From: Roseobacter sp.
GTDB taxonomy: Bacteria > Pseudomonadota > Alphaproteobacteria > Rhodobacterales > Rhodobacteraceae
DNA length: 37,951 nucleotides
Reading direction: 5' to 3'
Assembly: GCA_024636475.1 (NCBI GenBank)
Contig: JAGXHA010000108.1
Location: forward strand, 1 to 37,951
This document shows, piece by piece, positions 1 to 8,228 of this stretch. The notes under the pieces are model-generated. The model saw only the letters and a list, made by a program, of their open reading frames with translations. It did not search any database and was not told where the DNA came from. How positions within the stretch are numbered: the first letter of the stretch is position 1; each line of letters opens with the position of its first letter. The position numbers and the translations under genes are program-made.

Positions 1-89
1 CCTTTATCTTCGCCATCCTGATCGTTTTGTTTAACCTGATTGCCGATGTTCTATACGGCCTGCTTGACCCGAGGATCCGCTATGACTGA
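1..89 (+). CDS. ABC transporter permease (DppB/OppB type), C-terminal end only
   Basis: Reading from base 3, the frame gives a hydrophobic stretch followed by the ending LLDPRIRYD and a stop at 87-89. Permeases of the dipeptide/oligopeptide/nickel class (DppB type) commonly finish with a last membrane helix and a short D-P-R-[IV]-R tail. The next gene, a DppC-type permease, starts at 82, so the two overlap by 8 bases (ATGACTGA), as expected for translationally coupled permease partners. The start lies outside the window, so substrate and full length cannot be judged. Confidence 0.8.
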   Translation, partial: FIFAILIVLFNLIADVLYGLLDPRIRYD

Positions 90-1080
90 GCAAGCAACCC
101 CCGCAAGCCCTGTCGAGGCCGATATCGAAATCTATGGCGCGCTTGTCGACAAGGTTCCCTCCCGACCGCCACGCAGCCAGTGGATTGACGTATGGCAGCA
201 GTTCCGCAAGCACAAAGGTGCGGTGTTTGGCGGCGGATTTTTACTGTTCATCACTCTGGCTGTGATATTCGGGCCATTCCTGTGGGACGTAGACCCCAAG
301 GCGCTTGATATCCGCAACAAGAACTGGCGCCCGATCTATCAACTGCTGTTTGACAGCGAGGCACAGGCAGGCTGGGCGCATCCCTTCGGGACAGACCAGT
401 TGGGCCGCGATATCATGGCGCAGATGATCGCAGGTGGTCAGGTGTCAATGGCCGTCGGCTGGCTGGCAATGGCGCTTGCGCTGCTCATCGGCAGCGCGAT
501 TGGCGTGATCTCGGGCTACTTTAAAAAGCTTGATTTCTGGCTGATGCGCTTTACCGATCTGGTTTTGTCCCTGCCAATCCTGCCTTTGACCTTGCTTGCG
601 GTCACTCTGTTTCGCCAACCGCTGAATGCGCGCTTTGGGCCCGAAGGCGGTATGTTCATCCTGATCGTCGGCATAATTGGCCTGACCTCGTGGATGCAGA
701 CCGCGCGGATCGTGCGTGGCGACATCTTGGCGTTGAAGGAGCGCGAGTTCATTCTGGCAGCGCGGTCCATCGGGACACGGTCGAGCAAGATCATCCGGGT
801 ACATCTGCTGCCAAATGTCATCTCGCCCATCATGGTTTCAGCGACTTTAGGTCTGGCGACCGCCATCATCACCGAAAGCGCGCTGAGCTTTCTAGGTGTC
901 GGCTTTCCTTCCGACTTTCCCACATGGGGCAAGCTGTTGTCCGACGCGGTCTCGCGGATGCAGGAATTCCCCGAGCGGGTCCTGTTGCCGGGGATTGCGA
1001 TTTCGCTGACAGTGCTGAGTGTGAACTATCTTGGCGACGGTCTGCGCGATGCACTGGATCCGCGGTTGCGGGGGCGTTGA
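82..1080 (+). CDS. ABC transporter permease, dipeptide/oligopeptide type (DppC/OppC family)
   Basis: This is the second membrane subunit of a peptide-type importer, expected to form a channel with the DppB-type partner just upstream. The 332-residue product has an N-terminal cytoplasmic arm, a first helix near residues 45-65 (FGGGFLLFITLAVIFGPFLW), then the HPFGTDQLGRD segment typical of DppC proteins. The EAA loop (REFILAARSIGTRSSKIIRVHLLP, read here only in part) contacts the ATPase. It ends DPRLRGR, the normal family ending. I chose ATG 82 over ATG 40 because it overlaps the upstream stop in the usual way and gives a normal N-terminus. Substrate is not readable from sequence. The ATPase genes that normally follow are missing (see 1088-1129), so this transporter may be non-functional or may borrow ATPases encoded elsewhere. 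Confidence 0.9.
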   Translation: MTEQATPASPVEADIEIYGALVDKVPSRPPRSQWIDVWQQFRKHKGAVFGGGFLLFITLAVIFGPFLWDVDPKALDIRNKNWRPIYQLLFDSEAQAGWAHPFGTDQLGRDIMAQMIAGGQVSMAVGWLAMALALLIGSAIGVISGYFKKLDFWLMRFTDLVLSLPILPLTLLAVTLFRQPLNARFGPEGGMFILIVGIIGLTSWMQTARIVRGDILALKEREFILAARSIGTRSSKIIRVHLLPNVISPIMVSATLGLATAIITESALSFLGVGFPSDFPTWGKLLSDAVSRMQEFPERVLLPGIAISLTVLSVNYLGDGLRDALDPRLRGR

Positions 1081-1087
1081 TGGGCCG

Positions 1088-1129
1088 ATGGCTTTAGTCC
1101 GTGCTGAGAACTTGGATTTGAGTATTTGA
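1088..1129 (+). pseudogene. Remnant of the ABC transporter ATPase gene (first 13 codons)
   Basis: Eight bases after the DppC-type stop, an ATG opens MALVRAENLDLSI and then meets TGA at 1127-1129. Peptide-ABC ATPases (DppD type) usually begin with exactly this kind of strand (M-x-L-[VL]-x-[VA]-x-[ND]-L-x-[LV]-x-[IF]), and the position is where the ATPase gene should start. No Walker A or other ATPase sequence follows in any frame. I infer that the operon was cut here by deletion or replacement. The match is short, so chance cannot be excluded. Confidence 0.5.
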
Positions 1130-1137
1130 AAAAGGGT

Positions 1138-1163
1138 GAAGGGAGGGCGAGAGTCCTCCCTTC
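1138..1163 (+). terminator. Stem-loop after the truncated ABC operon (terminator-like, no T-run)
   Basis: GAAGGGAGG (1138-1146) pairs perfectly with CCTCCCTTC (1155-1163) across an 8-nt loop. It sits just after the remnant ATPase start and could end the transporter transcript, but the following bases (GTGCGTTGG) are not a U-tract, so intrinsic termination is uncertain. The preceding bases 1117-1140 (GAGTATTTG...GTGAAGG) loosely resemble the intergenic elements at 9508-9534 and 26307-26333. Confidence 0.4.
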
Positions 1164-1212
1164 GTGCGTTGGTGGATGTAATAAGGATGTTCGTTGTCTG
1201 GAGTGTGACAAA

Positions 1213-1350
1213 TCAGGACACATGTTTGCCCCACCATGCGCGCGCGGAAAGCCTTGCTGCTAGGATGCAGCGTTTTGGAATTATATTCTGATCCTTGGCG
1301 GCCAGCCACGCAGTCAGACGCTTGATTTCGGCCAGAACTGCGTCCAATTG
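1213..1350 (-). other. Gene-poor stretch with possible decayed coding sequence
   Basis: The region 1164-1383 holds no convincing gene. On the minus strand a frame ending at TGA 1213-1215 reads LDAVLAEIKRLTAWLAAKDQ in its first half. That resembles a coiled-coil helix, but it has no good ATG and no ribosome-binding site; a TTG inside the frame would be the only start. Given that the neighbouring ABC operon is broken, this may be leftover coding DNA, or simply a chance frame. The short inverted repeat GAAT-TAT-ATTC lies at about 1278-1288 and TTGGGAAAT-AATTCC-ATTTCCAA at about 1348-1370, just before the YeeE gene; either could be a control site, but nothing shows it. Confidence 0.2.
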
Positions 1351-1383
1351 GGAAATAATTCCATTTCCAAGAGGATCAGGGCG

Positions 1384-2430
1384 ATGTTTGAGTCATTCGG
1401 TTTTGAAAACACTACTCCGCAACAGGCATCTGTTCTGTTTGCGGTCTTCGTTGGTGTTCTGTTCGGTGTTCTGGGGCAAATCACAAAATTCTGTTTTCGC
1501 AGAGCATTGGTTGGCGAGGACCGCGTTTCCGCTGCCGGCGTCTGGCTGACAGCGCTGGCTTTTGCGGTGATCGGTACCCAAGCTGCCGTGGCTTTGGGCT
1601 GGATCAGCTTTGCCGAACACCGCTTTATGATCTCGGAGGTTCCGGCCGTGGCCATCGCCCTGGGCGGCCTGCTGTTTGGCGCAGGGATGGTGCTGACGCG
1701 GGGCTGTGTATCGCGCCTGACCATTCTGGCCGGATCAGGCAACCTGCGGGCGGGGCTTGTCCTGCTTGTCTTTGCCATTGTTGCCCATGCCACCCTGAAA
1801 GGTCTTTTGGCCCCCATGCGCGTCACGTTGGGCGCCATCACTGTCAACTTGGGCGACAACGTCAGCCTGGCCGCTTTGCCCGGCGGTGCGTGGCTGTGGG
1901 GCGGGCTGATTGCGGCTGGTGCGCTGGTCTATGCGGTGCGGTCTGGCATTGGTGCCGGGACACTCGCCATGGCCGCAAGCATCGGATTGCTGGTGCCTCT
2001 GGCATGGGTTGGCACAGGGTTTATCCTGTTCGACGAATTTGATCCCATCGCGATGGAAAGCCTCTCGTTCACCTCGCCCGCAGCCGATACATTGTTCTGG
2101 TCCATCGCAAGCAGCGCGGTACCCGCAGGATTTGGCGTCGGATTGCTGGGTGGTGTGCTGGCGGGTGCCATGATCGCAAGCCTGAGCTTTGGCGGATTTG
2201 GATGGCAAAGCTTTGAAAGCCCTGCCCAAACCGGACGCTATATCGCAGGTGCCGCATTGATGGGCGTTGGCGGTGTTTTGGCAGGCGGTTGCACATTGGG
2301 CGCGGGCCTGTCGGGGGTGCCAACCCTGTCGCTGGCCGCCATTCTGGCCATCGTGATGATTGCCTTTGGCGCGCTGGCGACAAACGCAGCATTGCGCTTG
2401 TCCCCTGCCCCGCGGGTGTCACACGGCTGA
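1384..2430 (+). CDS. YeeE/YedE family membrane protein (TsuA-like sulfur-compound transporter)
   Basis: The 348-residue, strongly hydrophobic product has about nine or ten predicted membrane helices. Conserved small motifs mark the YeeE/YedE family: ITKFCFRRAL near residues 35-45, TRGCVSRLTILAGSGNLR near 105-120, and AGGCTLGAGLSGVPTLS near 300-316. The cysteines in these motifs line the thiosulfate path in the characterised family member TsuA, so uptake of thiosulfate or another reduced sulfur compound is the likely role (family knowledge, not shown here). ATG 1384 is preferred over ATG 1348 because AAGAGG/CAGGG lies upstream at ribosome-binding distance and the protein then begins MFESFGFEN. 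The stop is 4 bases from the end of the convergent DUF3422 gene. No rhodanese or TusA gene is adjacent. Confidence 0.88.
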   Translation: MFESFGFENTTPQQASVLFAVFVGVLFGVLGQITKFCFRRALVGEDRVSAAGVWLTALAFAVIGTQAAVALGWISFAEHRFMISEVPAVAIALGGLLFGAGMVLTRGCVSRLTILAGSGNLRAGLVLLVFAIVAHATLKGLLAPMRVTLGAITVNLGDNVSLAALPGGAWLWGGLIAAGALVYAVRSGIGAGTLAMAASIGLLVPLAWVGTGFILFDEFDPIAMESLSFTSPAADTLFWSIASSAVPAGFGVGLLGGVLAGAMIASLSFGGFGWQSFESPAQTGRYIAGAALMGVGGVLAGGCTLGAGLSGVPTLSLAAILAIVMIAFGALATNAALRLSPAPRVSHG

Positions 2431-2434
2431 AATG

Positions 2435-3718
2435 CTAGAGGATCTTGCGGCGCAACCGCCGCAGCATCCACCAGACCAGCCCCACAACCAAAGGCACGGC
2501 AAGGGCCGTCAGAACGCCCTTGCTGATCCCGAGGCTTTCCGCAAATGGGTAGAGCATGTAGCTGGCCAAAGAGACTGCGTAATAGCTGATCGCCACCACC
2601 GACAACCCTTCGACGGTATGCTGCAAGCGCAGTTGCAGATCAGATCGTTCGTCCATGCTGGCCAATATCTTTTGGTTCTGGGCCGAGCGCTCGACATCAA
2701 CCCGCGTCCGCAAAAGTTCGGACGCGCGAATGGCACGGGCTGACATGGTCTGTAGCCGCATCTCGGAAGATTTGACGGTGCGCATCGCAGGCTCGTAGCG
2801 ACGCATCATGAACTCGTCGAACCCCTGCCGCGACATGAACCGTGTTTCGCGCATCGCGGCAATCCGTTGCGACACAATCGCCTGATAAGCGTCCGTCGCC
2901 CCAAACCGGTACGAGACCCCGGCAGACAGCGTCTCAAGCTGGACCGAGATGTCGAGCAGCTTGTGCAAAGTGTCTTCGGCCACCGCATCAGACCCGCGCA
3001 TCGCGGCCATCAGTTCATTCAACTGACGGTCCAGCCCTGTCAGCTGTCCGCCAAAGTCGCGCACTTTTGCAAAGCCCAACATCGACATGGATTTATAGGT
3101 CTCGATTTCGCATAGACGCTGCACAATGCGCCCAAGGCGTCGGCTGCCCGTAACTTCGGAGGCGAAGATCGCCATGCGCATGTGACCCGATGAATCGATG
3201 CGAAAGTCACTGGCGACCACTGCGGCCTCGTCCAGCACATTTGCGACGGCAAGGCTTTCTGGCACGAACCAGTCATGCAGAAGATCGGAGATTTCCTGAT
3301 CCGTCTCAGGGCGTTTGACCAAGCGCAGCAAGATCGACGTGATCCGCTCGGCGTTAAGCCCGGCACGCCAGTTTTCAGGGAACACGTCGAACTCTGACGG
3401 GTCGAACGGTCGCTCGCCGACTTGCTCGCAGAACACCGTGTAGGTCACGAATTCGGTGTGCTGCTCCCATTTAAGGGAGTATTTTCCCATCGGCCCGTAA
3501 TAGTGGGTGGCATTTTCCGAAGGAAGCGGCGCGCCGTAATGCTTTAGCAGAGCGCTCAGATGTTCCAGATCAACCGTGCGGTCGCGCGTGGCGGCATCGC
3601 CCGGCGGGCGCACCGCCAGATAGGCCGCGACATGAGGAGCGCGCAGGGATGGAAACGGACGGGCGTGCAATTCGCTGTTAAGCGCGTAACGCAGAGGGTG
3701 GTCCTTGATCGCTGCCAT
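2435..3718 (-). CDS. DUF3422 family membrane-anchored protein
   Basis: The 427-residue product begins DHPLRYALNSELHARPF, the hallmark N-terminus of DUF3422, a family common in alpha- and betaproteobacteria. A long mostly helical middle, including a coiled-coil-like part near residues 250-370, is followed by two membrane segments near the C-terminus (about 375-395 and 400-418) and a basic tail (MLRRLRRKIL). The layout suggests a cytoplasmic sensor-like or scaffold domain held at the inner membrane, but no function is established for the family that I know of. It is a single gene, convergent with the YeeE gene, and an 11-bp inverted repeat lies about 90 bp upstream of its start (3805-3838), which could be a control element. 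Confidence 0.85.
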   Translation of the reverse strand: MAAIKDHPLRYALNSELHARPFPSLRAPHVAAYLAVRPPGDAATRDRTVDLEHLSALLKHYGAPLPSENATHYYGPMGKYSLKWEQHTEFVTYTVFCEQVGERPFDPSEFDVFPENWRAGLNAERITSILLRLVKRPETDQEISDLLHDWFVPESLAVANVLDEAAVVASDFRIDSSGHMRMAIFASEVTGSRRLGRIVQRLCEIETYKSMSMLGFAKVRDFGGQLTGLDRQLNELMAAMRGSDAVAEDTLHKLLDISVQLETLSAGVSYRFGATDAYQAIVSQRIAAMRETRFMSRQGFDEFMMRRYEPAMRTVKSSEMRLQTMSARAIRASELLRTRVDVERSAQNQKILASMDERSDLQLRLQHTVEGLSVVAISYYAVSLASYMLYPFAESLGISKGVLTALAVPLVVGLVWWMLRRLRRKIL

Positions 3719-3804
3719 CAGTTTTCCCGTTATCCAAGCAAGATGTTAAAAGGTAAGATACAACAAATCATTGGAATGAACAGAAAGATATTCATATTTT
3801 TCAT

Positions 3805-3838
3805 GCCGTTACAGTGTACGATTGAATACTGTAACGGC
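3805..3838. repeat. Perfect 11-bp inverted repeat upstream of the DUF3422 gene
   Basis: GCCGTTACAGT (3805-3815) and ACTGTAACGGC (3828-3838) are exact inverted copies separated by 12 bases. On the plus strand a short TTTT follows, as in an intrinsic terminator, but no plus-strand gene ends here. It lies between the pntB terminator and the DUF3422 start, in the expected promoter region of DUF3422, so an operator or a leader hairpin is equally possible. Confidence 0.6.
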
Positions 3839-3865
3839 TTTTGCTTGTGAGTGCTGTTCAATACA

Positions 3866-3895
3866 AAACGCCCCACCATTTCTGGCGGGGCGTTT
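3866..3895 (-). terminator. Rho-independent terminator of the pntAB operon
   Basis: Read on the minus strand, CGCCCC-G-CCA, a GAAA loop, and TGG-T-GGGGCG form a GC-rich hairpin followed by TTTTG. It starts about 40 bases after the pntB stop, the right place and direction to end the pntA-pntB transcript. Confidence 0.8.
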
Positions 3896-3936
3896 CAAAC
3901 TTTCGCGAATGGCCGGGTTAGGCCTGCTCAGATGGA

Positions 3937-5376
3937 TCAGTCGATCAACGGCAGCAACTTGTCCAGGCTGGCCTTTGCATCACCATAAAGCATCCGGGTA
4001 TTGTCCTTGAAGAACAGCGGGTTCTCGATCCCGGAATAGCCTGTTCCCTGACCGCGCTTGGATACGATCACGTTCTTGGCCTTCCAGCATTCCAGTACCG
4101 GCATACCAGCAATGGGGCTGTTGGGATCGTCTTGTGCCGCAGGGTTCACGATGTCGTTTGACCCGATCACAATGGCCACATCCGTCGAAGGGAAGTCGTC
4201 GTTGATTTCGTCCATCTCCATCACGATGTCATAGGGTACTTTGGCTTCGGCCAGCAGAACGTTCATGTGACCGGGCAAACGGCCCGCAACGGGGTGAATG
4301 GCGAAACGTACATTTTTGCCCTGAGCCCGCAGTTTCTTGACCAATTCGCTGACGGCTTGCTGTGCTTGGGCAACCGCCATCCCGTAGCCGGGGATGATAA
4401 TGACGCTGTCGGCCTCGTTCAGCATGGTGGCAACACCGTCGACTTCGATCGCCACCTGTTCGCCTTCAACCGCCATCTGTTCGCCCACAGGGCCACCAAA
4501 GCCACCCAGGATCACGCTGACGAACGAACGGTTCATCGCCTTACACATGATGTAGGACAAGATCGCACCCGACGAACCGACCAGCGCGCCGACAACGATC
4601 AGCAGATCGTTCCCCAGCGAGAAGCCGATTGCCGCCGCTGCCCAGCCTGAATAGCTGTTCAGCATCGAGACAACCACCGGCATGTCCGCGCCGCCGATGC
4701 CCATGATCAGATGGTAGCCGATGAACAGCGCCGCCAAGGTCATCAGGAACAGCGGGAGAAACCCGCCGGTGTTGAAGTACCAGACCAGCGACAGCACTGC
4801 GATCGTGACAGCCGCGATGTTCAGCATGTGACCGCCTGGCAGTTTTTCCGCCTTGGAAGACACACGCCCTGCCAGCTTGCCATAGGCAATCACGGAACCG
4901 GTGAAGGTTACCGCACCGATGAACACACCTAAAAACAGTTCAACCCGCAAGATGCTGAGTTCGACGCCTGACTTCTTGGCAATCAGCGCTGCAAATGTAC
5001 CCAACTCTTTGACGTCGCCGCCATCGGTGATGAAACCGCTCACGCGGCCAATCTCAAAATGTGCGATCAAACCGACGAAAACCGCCGCCAGACCCACCAG
5101 ACTGTGCATCGCTGCGACAAGCTCTGGCATCTGCGTCATCTGCACCTTTGTCGCCAACTGGTAGCCGATGGCACCGCCCCCGGCGATCAAGATCAACGAC
5201 AAGAACCAGAACCCCGTTCCCGGTCCGATCAGCGTTGCGGCCACGGCCAAAGCCATCCCCGCAATACCGTACCAGACAGCACGCTTGGCGCTTTCCTGAC
5301 CGCTCAACCCGCCGAGCGACAGGATGAACAAGATAGCTGCGACCACATAAGCCGCTGTTGTAAAACCAAAATCCAT
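3937..5376 (-). CDS. pntB: NAD(P) transhydrogenase subunit beta
   Basis: This is the beta subunit of the proton-translocating transhydrogenase of the inner membrane, which uses the proton-motive force to reduce NADP+ with NADH. The 479-residue product has about nine membrane helices in the first 270 residues (domain II), for example around [15 protein letters not shown]. The C-terminal NADP(H)-binding domain III follows, with [13 protein letters not shown] near 330, the [18 protein letters not shown] segment and the ending [20 protein letters not shown]...MLYGDAK. All of these are typical for PntB. It follows pntA with a 13-bp gap and has a GGGAG ribosome-binding site. A strong terminator follows. 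Length and motifs are normal. Confidence 0.97.
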   Translation of the reverse strand: MDFGFTTAAYVVAAILFILSLGGLSGQESAKRAVWYGIAGMALAVAATLIGPGTGFWFLSLILIAGGGAIGYQLATKVQMTQMPELVAAMHSLVGLAAVFVGLIAHFEIGRVSGFITDGGDVKELGTFAALIAKKSGVELSILRVELFLGVFIGAVTFTGSVIAYGKLAGRVSSKAEKLPGGHMLNIAAVTIAVLSLVWYFNTGGFLPLFLMTLAALFIGYHLIMGIGGADMPVVVSMLNSYSGWAAAAIGFSLGNDLLIVVGALVGSSGAILSYIMCKAMNRSFVSVILGGFGGPVGEQMAVEGEQVAIEVDGVATMLNEADSVIIIPGYGMAVAQAQQAVSELVKKLRAQGKNVRFAIHPVAGRLPGHMNVLLAEAKVPYDIVMEMDEINDDFPSTDVAIVIGSNDIVNPAAQDDPNSPIAGMPVLECWKAKNVIVSKRGQGTGYSGIENPLFFKDNTRMLYGDAKASLDKLLPLID

Positions 5377-5389
5377 GATCTTTGCTCCC

Positions 5390-6964
5390 TTAGGATTTCT
5401 GGAACATGGCGAGCATGCGCCGTGTCACGAGGAAGCCGCCAAAAATGTTGATCCCACACATAAAGACCGACAAAGCTGCCAAAACAATCACCAGAAGTGA
5501 GCCAGAGCCGATCTGCATCAGCGCCCCCAGAATGATGATCGACGAAATCGCATTGGTTACCGCCATCAGCGGTGTGTGCAGACTATGCGCCACGCCCCAG
5601 ATCACTTGGAAACCGATAAAGACCGACAGAACAAATACGATAAAATGCTGCATAAAGCTGGCCGGAGCGACCAGACCCACCGCCAGCAACAAAGCACCGC
5701 CCACCGCCAGCAACGTGACTTGGTTTTTGGTTTGCGTTTTGAACGCCGCTATTTCAGCTGCGCGTTTTTCTTCGGGCGTGGGTACCTTGATCTTTTCCTT
5801 TTTCGGAGCAGCGGCAATCGCGGCCACCTTCGGCTTTGGCGGGGGAAAAGTAACCTCGGAGGCATGCGCAATCGTCGCCCCACGGATCACGTCATCTTCC
5901 ATGTTGTGGTTGATCACGCCGTCTTTTTCCGGTGTCAGATCTGTCATCAAATGGCGGATGTTGGTCGCATACAGCGTCGAGGCTTGCGTGCCCATCCGGC
6001 TTGGGAAATCGGTGTAGCCAATAATGGTCACACCATTATCCGTCACGATTTTCTCATCCATAACAGTCAGCTTGCAGTTGCCGCCCTTTTCAGCGGCCAG
6101 ATCGATAATGACCGATCCAGGCTTCATCGCAGCAACCATATCCTCGGTCCACAACTCCGGCGCTTCGCGGTTGGGGATCAGCGCCGTGGTGATCACGATA
6201 TCAACTTCCGGGGCCAGTTCACGGAACTTGGCCAATTGCGCCTCGCGGAATTCAGGCGAGGAAACAGAGGCATAGCCGCCTGACGCGGACCCGTCCTGCT
6301 GTTCTTCGTCAAAATCGAGGTAAACGAACTGCGCCCCCATGGATTCGACCTGCTCGGCCACTTCGGGGCGCACGTCAAAGGCCAGCGTGATCGCACCAAG
6401 CGATGTCGACGTACCGATCGCGGCAAGGCCCGCAACACCACCACCGACAACCAGAACCTTGGCCGGCGGTACTTTGCCCGCAGCGGTGATCTGACCGGTA
6501 AAGAAGCGACCAAAGTTATTGCCCGCCTCGATCACCGCGCGGTAGCCCGCGATATTCGCCATCGATGACAGCGCGTCCATCTTCTGGGCGCGGCTGATGC
6601 GCGGGATCATTTCCATCGCGACAACAGTGGCGCCTTTTTTGGCAGCCGCCTGCATCTTTGCTTCGTCTGCGACAGGGCTGAAGAACGAGATCAACGTCTG
6701 CCCTTCACGAAGCCTCTTCATCTCGGCATCGTCAGGGACGCGCACTTTGGCAACGACATCAGCAGCTTTCCAAAGTGCCGCAGCGGTCTTGACCACCTCG
6801 ACGCCTGCTTCGGCGTATTTTTCGTCCACAAAGCCAGAAGCAAGGCCAGCACCCGCTTCGATGATACACTCGTGGCCCAGTTTTTGCAGCTGAAGCGCTG
6901 AGTCAGGGGTCATCGCTACGCGGCGTTCCCCGTCAAATATTTCTTTTGGCGTCCCGATCTTCAA
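5390..6964 (-). CDS. pntA: NAD(P) transhydrogenase subunit alpha
   Basis: This subunit carries the NAD(H)-binding domain I and part of the membrane domain of the proton-translocating transhydrogenase. The sequence shows the alanine-dehydrogenase-like start KIGTPKEIF...RVAMTPDSA, a Rossmann loop [15 protein letters not shown] near residue 170, and about four C-terminal membrane helices after a proline/lysine-rich linker. The NAD and membrane parts are fused in one chain (about 524 residues), as in E. coli, rather than split into A1 and A2. I place the start at TTG 6962-6964: GGGGGA lies 7 bases upstream and the protein then aligns with family members starting M-[KR]-I-G. ATG 6994 would add ten residues and has no good ribosome-binding site. 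It is the first gene of the pntAB operon. Confidence 0.95.
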   Translation of the reverse strand: MKIGTPKEIFDGERRVAMTPDSALQLQKLGHECIIEAGAGLASGFVDEKYAEAGVEVVKTAAALWKAADVVAKVRVPDDAEMKRLREGQTLISFFSPVADEAKMQAAAKKGATVVAMEMIPRISRAQKMDALSSMANIAGYRAVIEAGNNFGRFFTGQITAAGKVPPAKVLVVGGGVAGLAAIGTSTSLGAITLAFDVRPEVAEQVESMGAQFVYLDFDEEQQDGSASGGYASVSSPEFREAQLAKFRELAPEVDIVITTALIPNREAPELWTEDMVAAMKPGSVIIDLAAEKGGNCKLTVMDEKIVTDNGVTIIGYTDFPSRMGTQASTLYATNIRHLMTDLTPEKDGVINHNMEDDVIRGATIAHASEVTFPPPKPKVAAIAAAPKKEKIKVPTPEEKRAAEIAAFKTQTKNQVTLLAVGGALLLAVGLVAPASFMQHFIVFVLSVFIGFQVIWGVAHSLHTPLMAVTNAISSIIILGALMQIGSGSLLVIVLAALSVFMCGINIFGGFLVTRRMLAMFQKS

Positions 6965-7199
6965 TCCAGCGTCCCCCGTGTTAGCGTGTTGCATCCACCG
7001 TGGCGCAACATTATTTCTCTGAGCAGTACCGCTTGGGTTCCTCTAGTACAAGACATCGGCCCGCATTGAAGGCTGATTCTGGGAAATGCTAGCGATAACA
7101 GCCTAGATTTTATCATCAGGACGCGGCGTGAGGATACCCGCCACCTTGCGCCCGGCAGGCCCTGCCCGCAGCATGGCCCAAATTCAAACGGAGGACGCT

Positions 7200-7952
7200 A
7201 TGGATCTGAACGGAAAACACGCCTTTATCACGGGCGGCGGCACAGGGATCGGCCTTGCCATTGCGCAAGACCTTGCCGCGAAAGGCGCACATGTCACCAT
7301 CACCGGACGCCGCCAAGAGGTGTTGGACGAGGTCGCAGGCGACAACATGACGGGCATCGCAATGGATGTGCGCGATGAGGCGGATGTGGTGGCCAAGATT
7401 GCCGCCGCAGTTGCCGCGCATGGCCCCATTCAGATTTGCATTCCCAACGCAGGCATCGCCGAGGGCAAGGCCTTGCACAAGACCGATATGGACTTCTGGC
7501 GCAACATGATGTCGACCAATCTGGACGGCGCATTTCTGACGATCCGCGAATCGCTCAAATCCATGCGTGACACCGACTGGGGCCGCGTCATCGCGATTTC
7601 TTCCATGGCGGGCCTGCGCGGGCTTCCCGGTGCCGCCGCCTATTCAGCATCCAAACATGGCATGATCGGTCTGATCCGCTCGCTGGCCGAGGATTACATG
7701 GGCAAACCCTATACGTTCAATGCGATTTGCCCCGGCTATGTCGACACCCCCATTGTCACCCGCAACACGGCGTCCATCTCGGAGCGCGCGGGCATTTCCG
7801 AGGAAAAAGCCCGTGCGGTCATGGTGAATTCCAACCCCCACAAGCGGTTGATCGAGGTCAGCGAAGTCTCGGCTGCAGCGATGTGGCTGGTGGGCCCCGG
7901 ATCCCAAAGCATCAACGGCCAATGCATCCAAGTTACAGGCGGTCACATGTAA
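7200..7952 (+). CDS. SDR family oxidoreductase (3-hydroxybutyrate / 3-hydroxyacyl dehydrogenase-like)
   Basis: The 250-residue product is a classical short-chain dehydrogenase. It has the nucleotide-binding TGGGTGIG near residue 12, NAG in PNAGIAEG near 85, the catalytic Ser in AISSMAGLRG, and Tyr/Lys in YSASKHG near 150. The stretch CPGYVDTP after the active site is common in D-3-hydroxybutyrate dehydrogenases and related acyl-CoA-chain SDRs, so a hydroxyacid or hydroxyacyl substrate is a reasonable guess but not certain. Start at ATG 7200 is set by GGAGG 5-9 bases upstream; upstream in-frame ATGs would add a tail unlike the family. It stands alone, divergent from pntA across 235 bp. Confidence 0.88.
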   Translation: MDLNGKHAFITGGGTGIGLAIAQDLAAKGAHVTITGRRQEVLDEVAGDNMTGIAMDVRDEADVVAKIAAAVAAHGPIQICIPNAGIAEGKALHKTDMDFWRNMMSTNLDGAFLTIRESLKSMRDTDWGRVIAISSMAGLRGLPGAAAYSASKHGMIGLIRSLAEDYMGKPYTFNAICPGYVDTPIVTRNTASISERAGISEEKARAVMVNSNPHKRLIEVSEVSAAAMWLVGPGSQSINGQCIQVTGGHM

Positions 7953-7973
7953 ATCCCAAACGCGCGGTCCGTC

Positions 7974-7989
7974 TTTAGCCTTCGTTAAC
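7974..7989 (+). promoter_or_regulatory. Possible CtrA-type site
   Basis: TTTA-N7-TTAAC, followed by CAT, matches the CtrA consensus (TTAA-N7-TTAAC) at all but one position. It lies 23 bases before a candidate small ORF at 8013. CtrA sites of this kind are common in Alphaproteobacteria, but one near-match in a GC-rich genome is weak evidence. Confidence 0.3.
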
Positions 7990-8012
7990 CATGTCCTGAC
8001 TAAGGTCGCGCC

Positions 8013-8228
8013 ATGGTGAACGCAGTCGGGAACCCGCCCATGACACTTCTTTTCCAAAGCCGCCGCAAGACCGCGATGAAGGCGGAAGGTACCAAACCGC
8101 TCAACCAAAAACCGGCAAGCCTGCATTCCGTGCAGGCCAAGCCGCAGGGCTATATCTGGAAATCACGCCGCAAACCCATTGTCGTTGCGCGGCACCAATT
8201 CGACTTCAACGTGACCGCGTCAGGCTGA
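8013..8228 (+). CDS. Small hypothetical protein (71 aa)
   Basis: I do not recognise this protein. It would be basic (many K and R), soluble and without a signal peptide or membrane segment. AAGG lies 7 bases before ATG 8013, a fair ribosome-binding site; a second ATG at 8040 (starting MTLLFQSRRK) is also possible. A possible CtrA site lies just upstream. It overlaps the 3' end of the convergent hydrolase gene by 9 bases. Coding style is plausible, but short length and the lack of a known family keep confidence low. Confidence 0.4.
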   Translation: MVNAVGNPPMTLLFQSRRKTAMKAEGTKPLNQKPASLHSVQAKPQGYIWKSRRKPIVVARHQFDFNVTASG

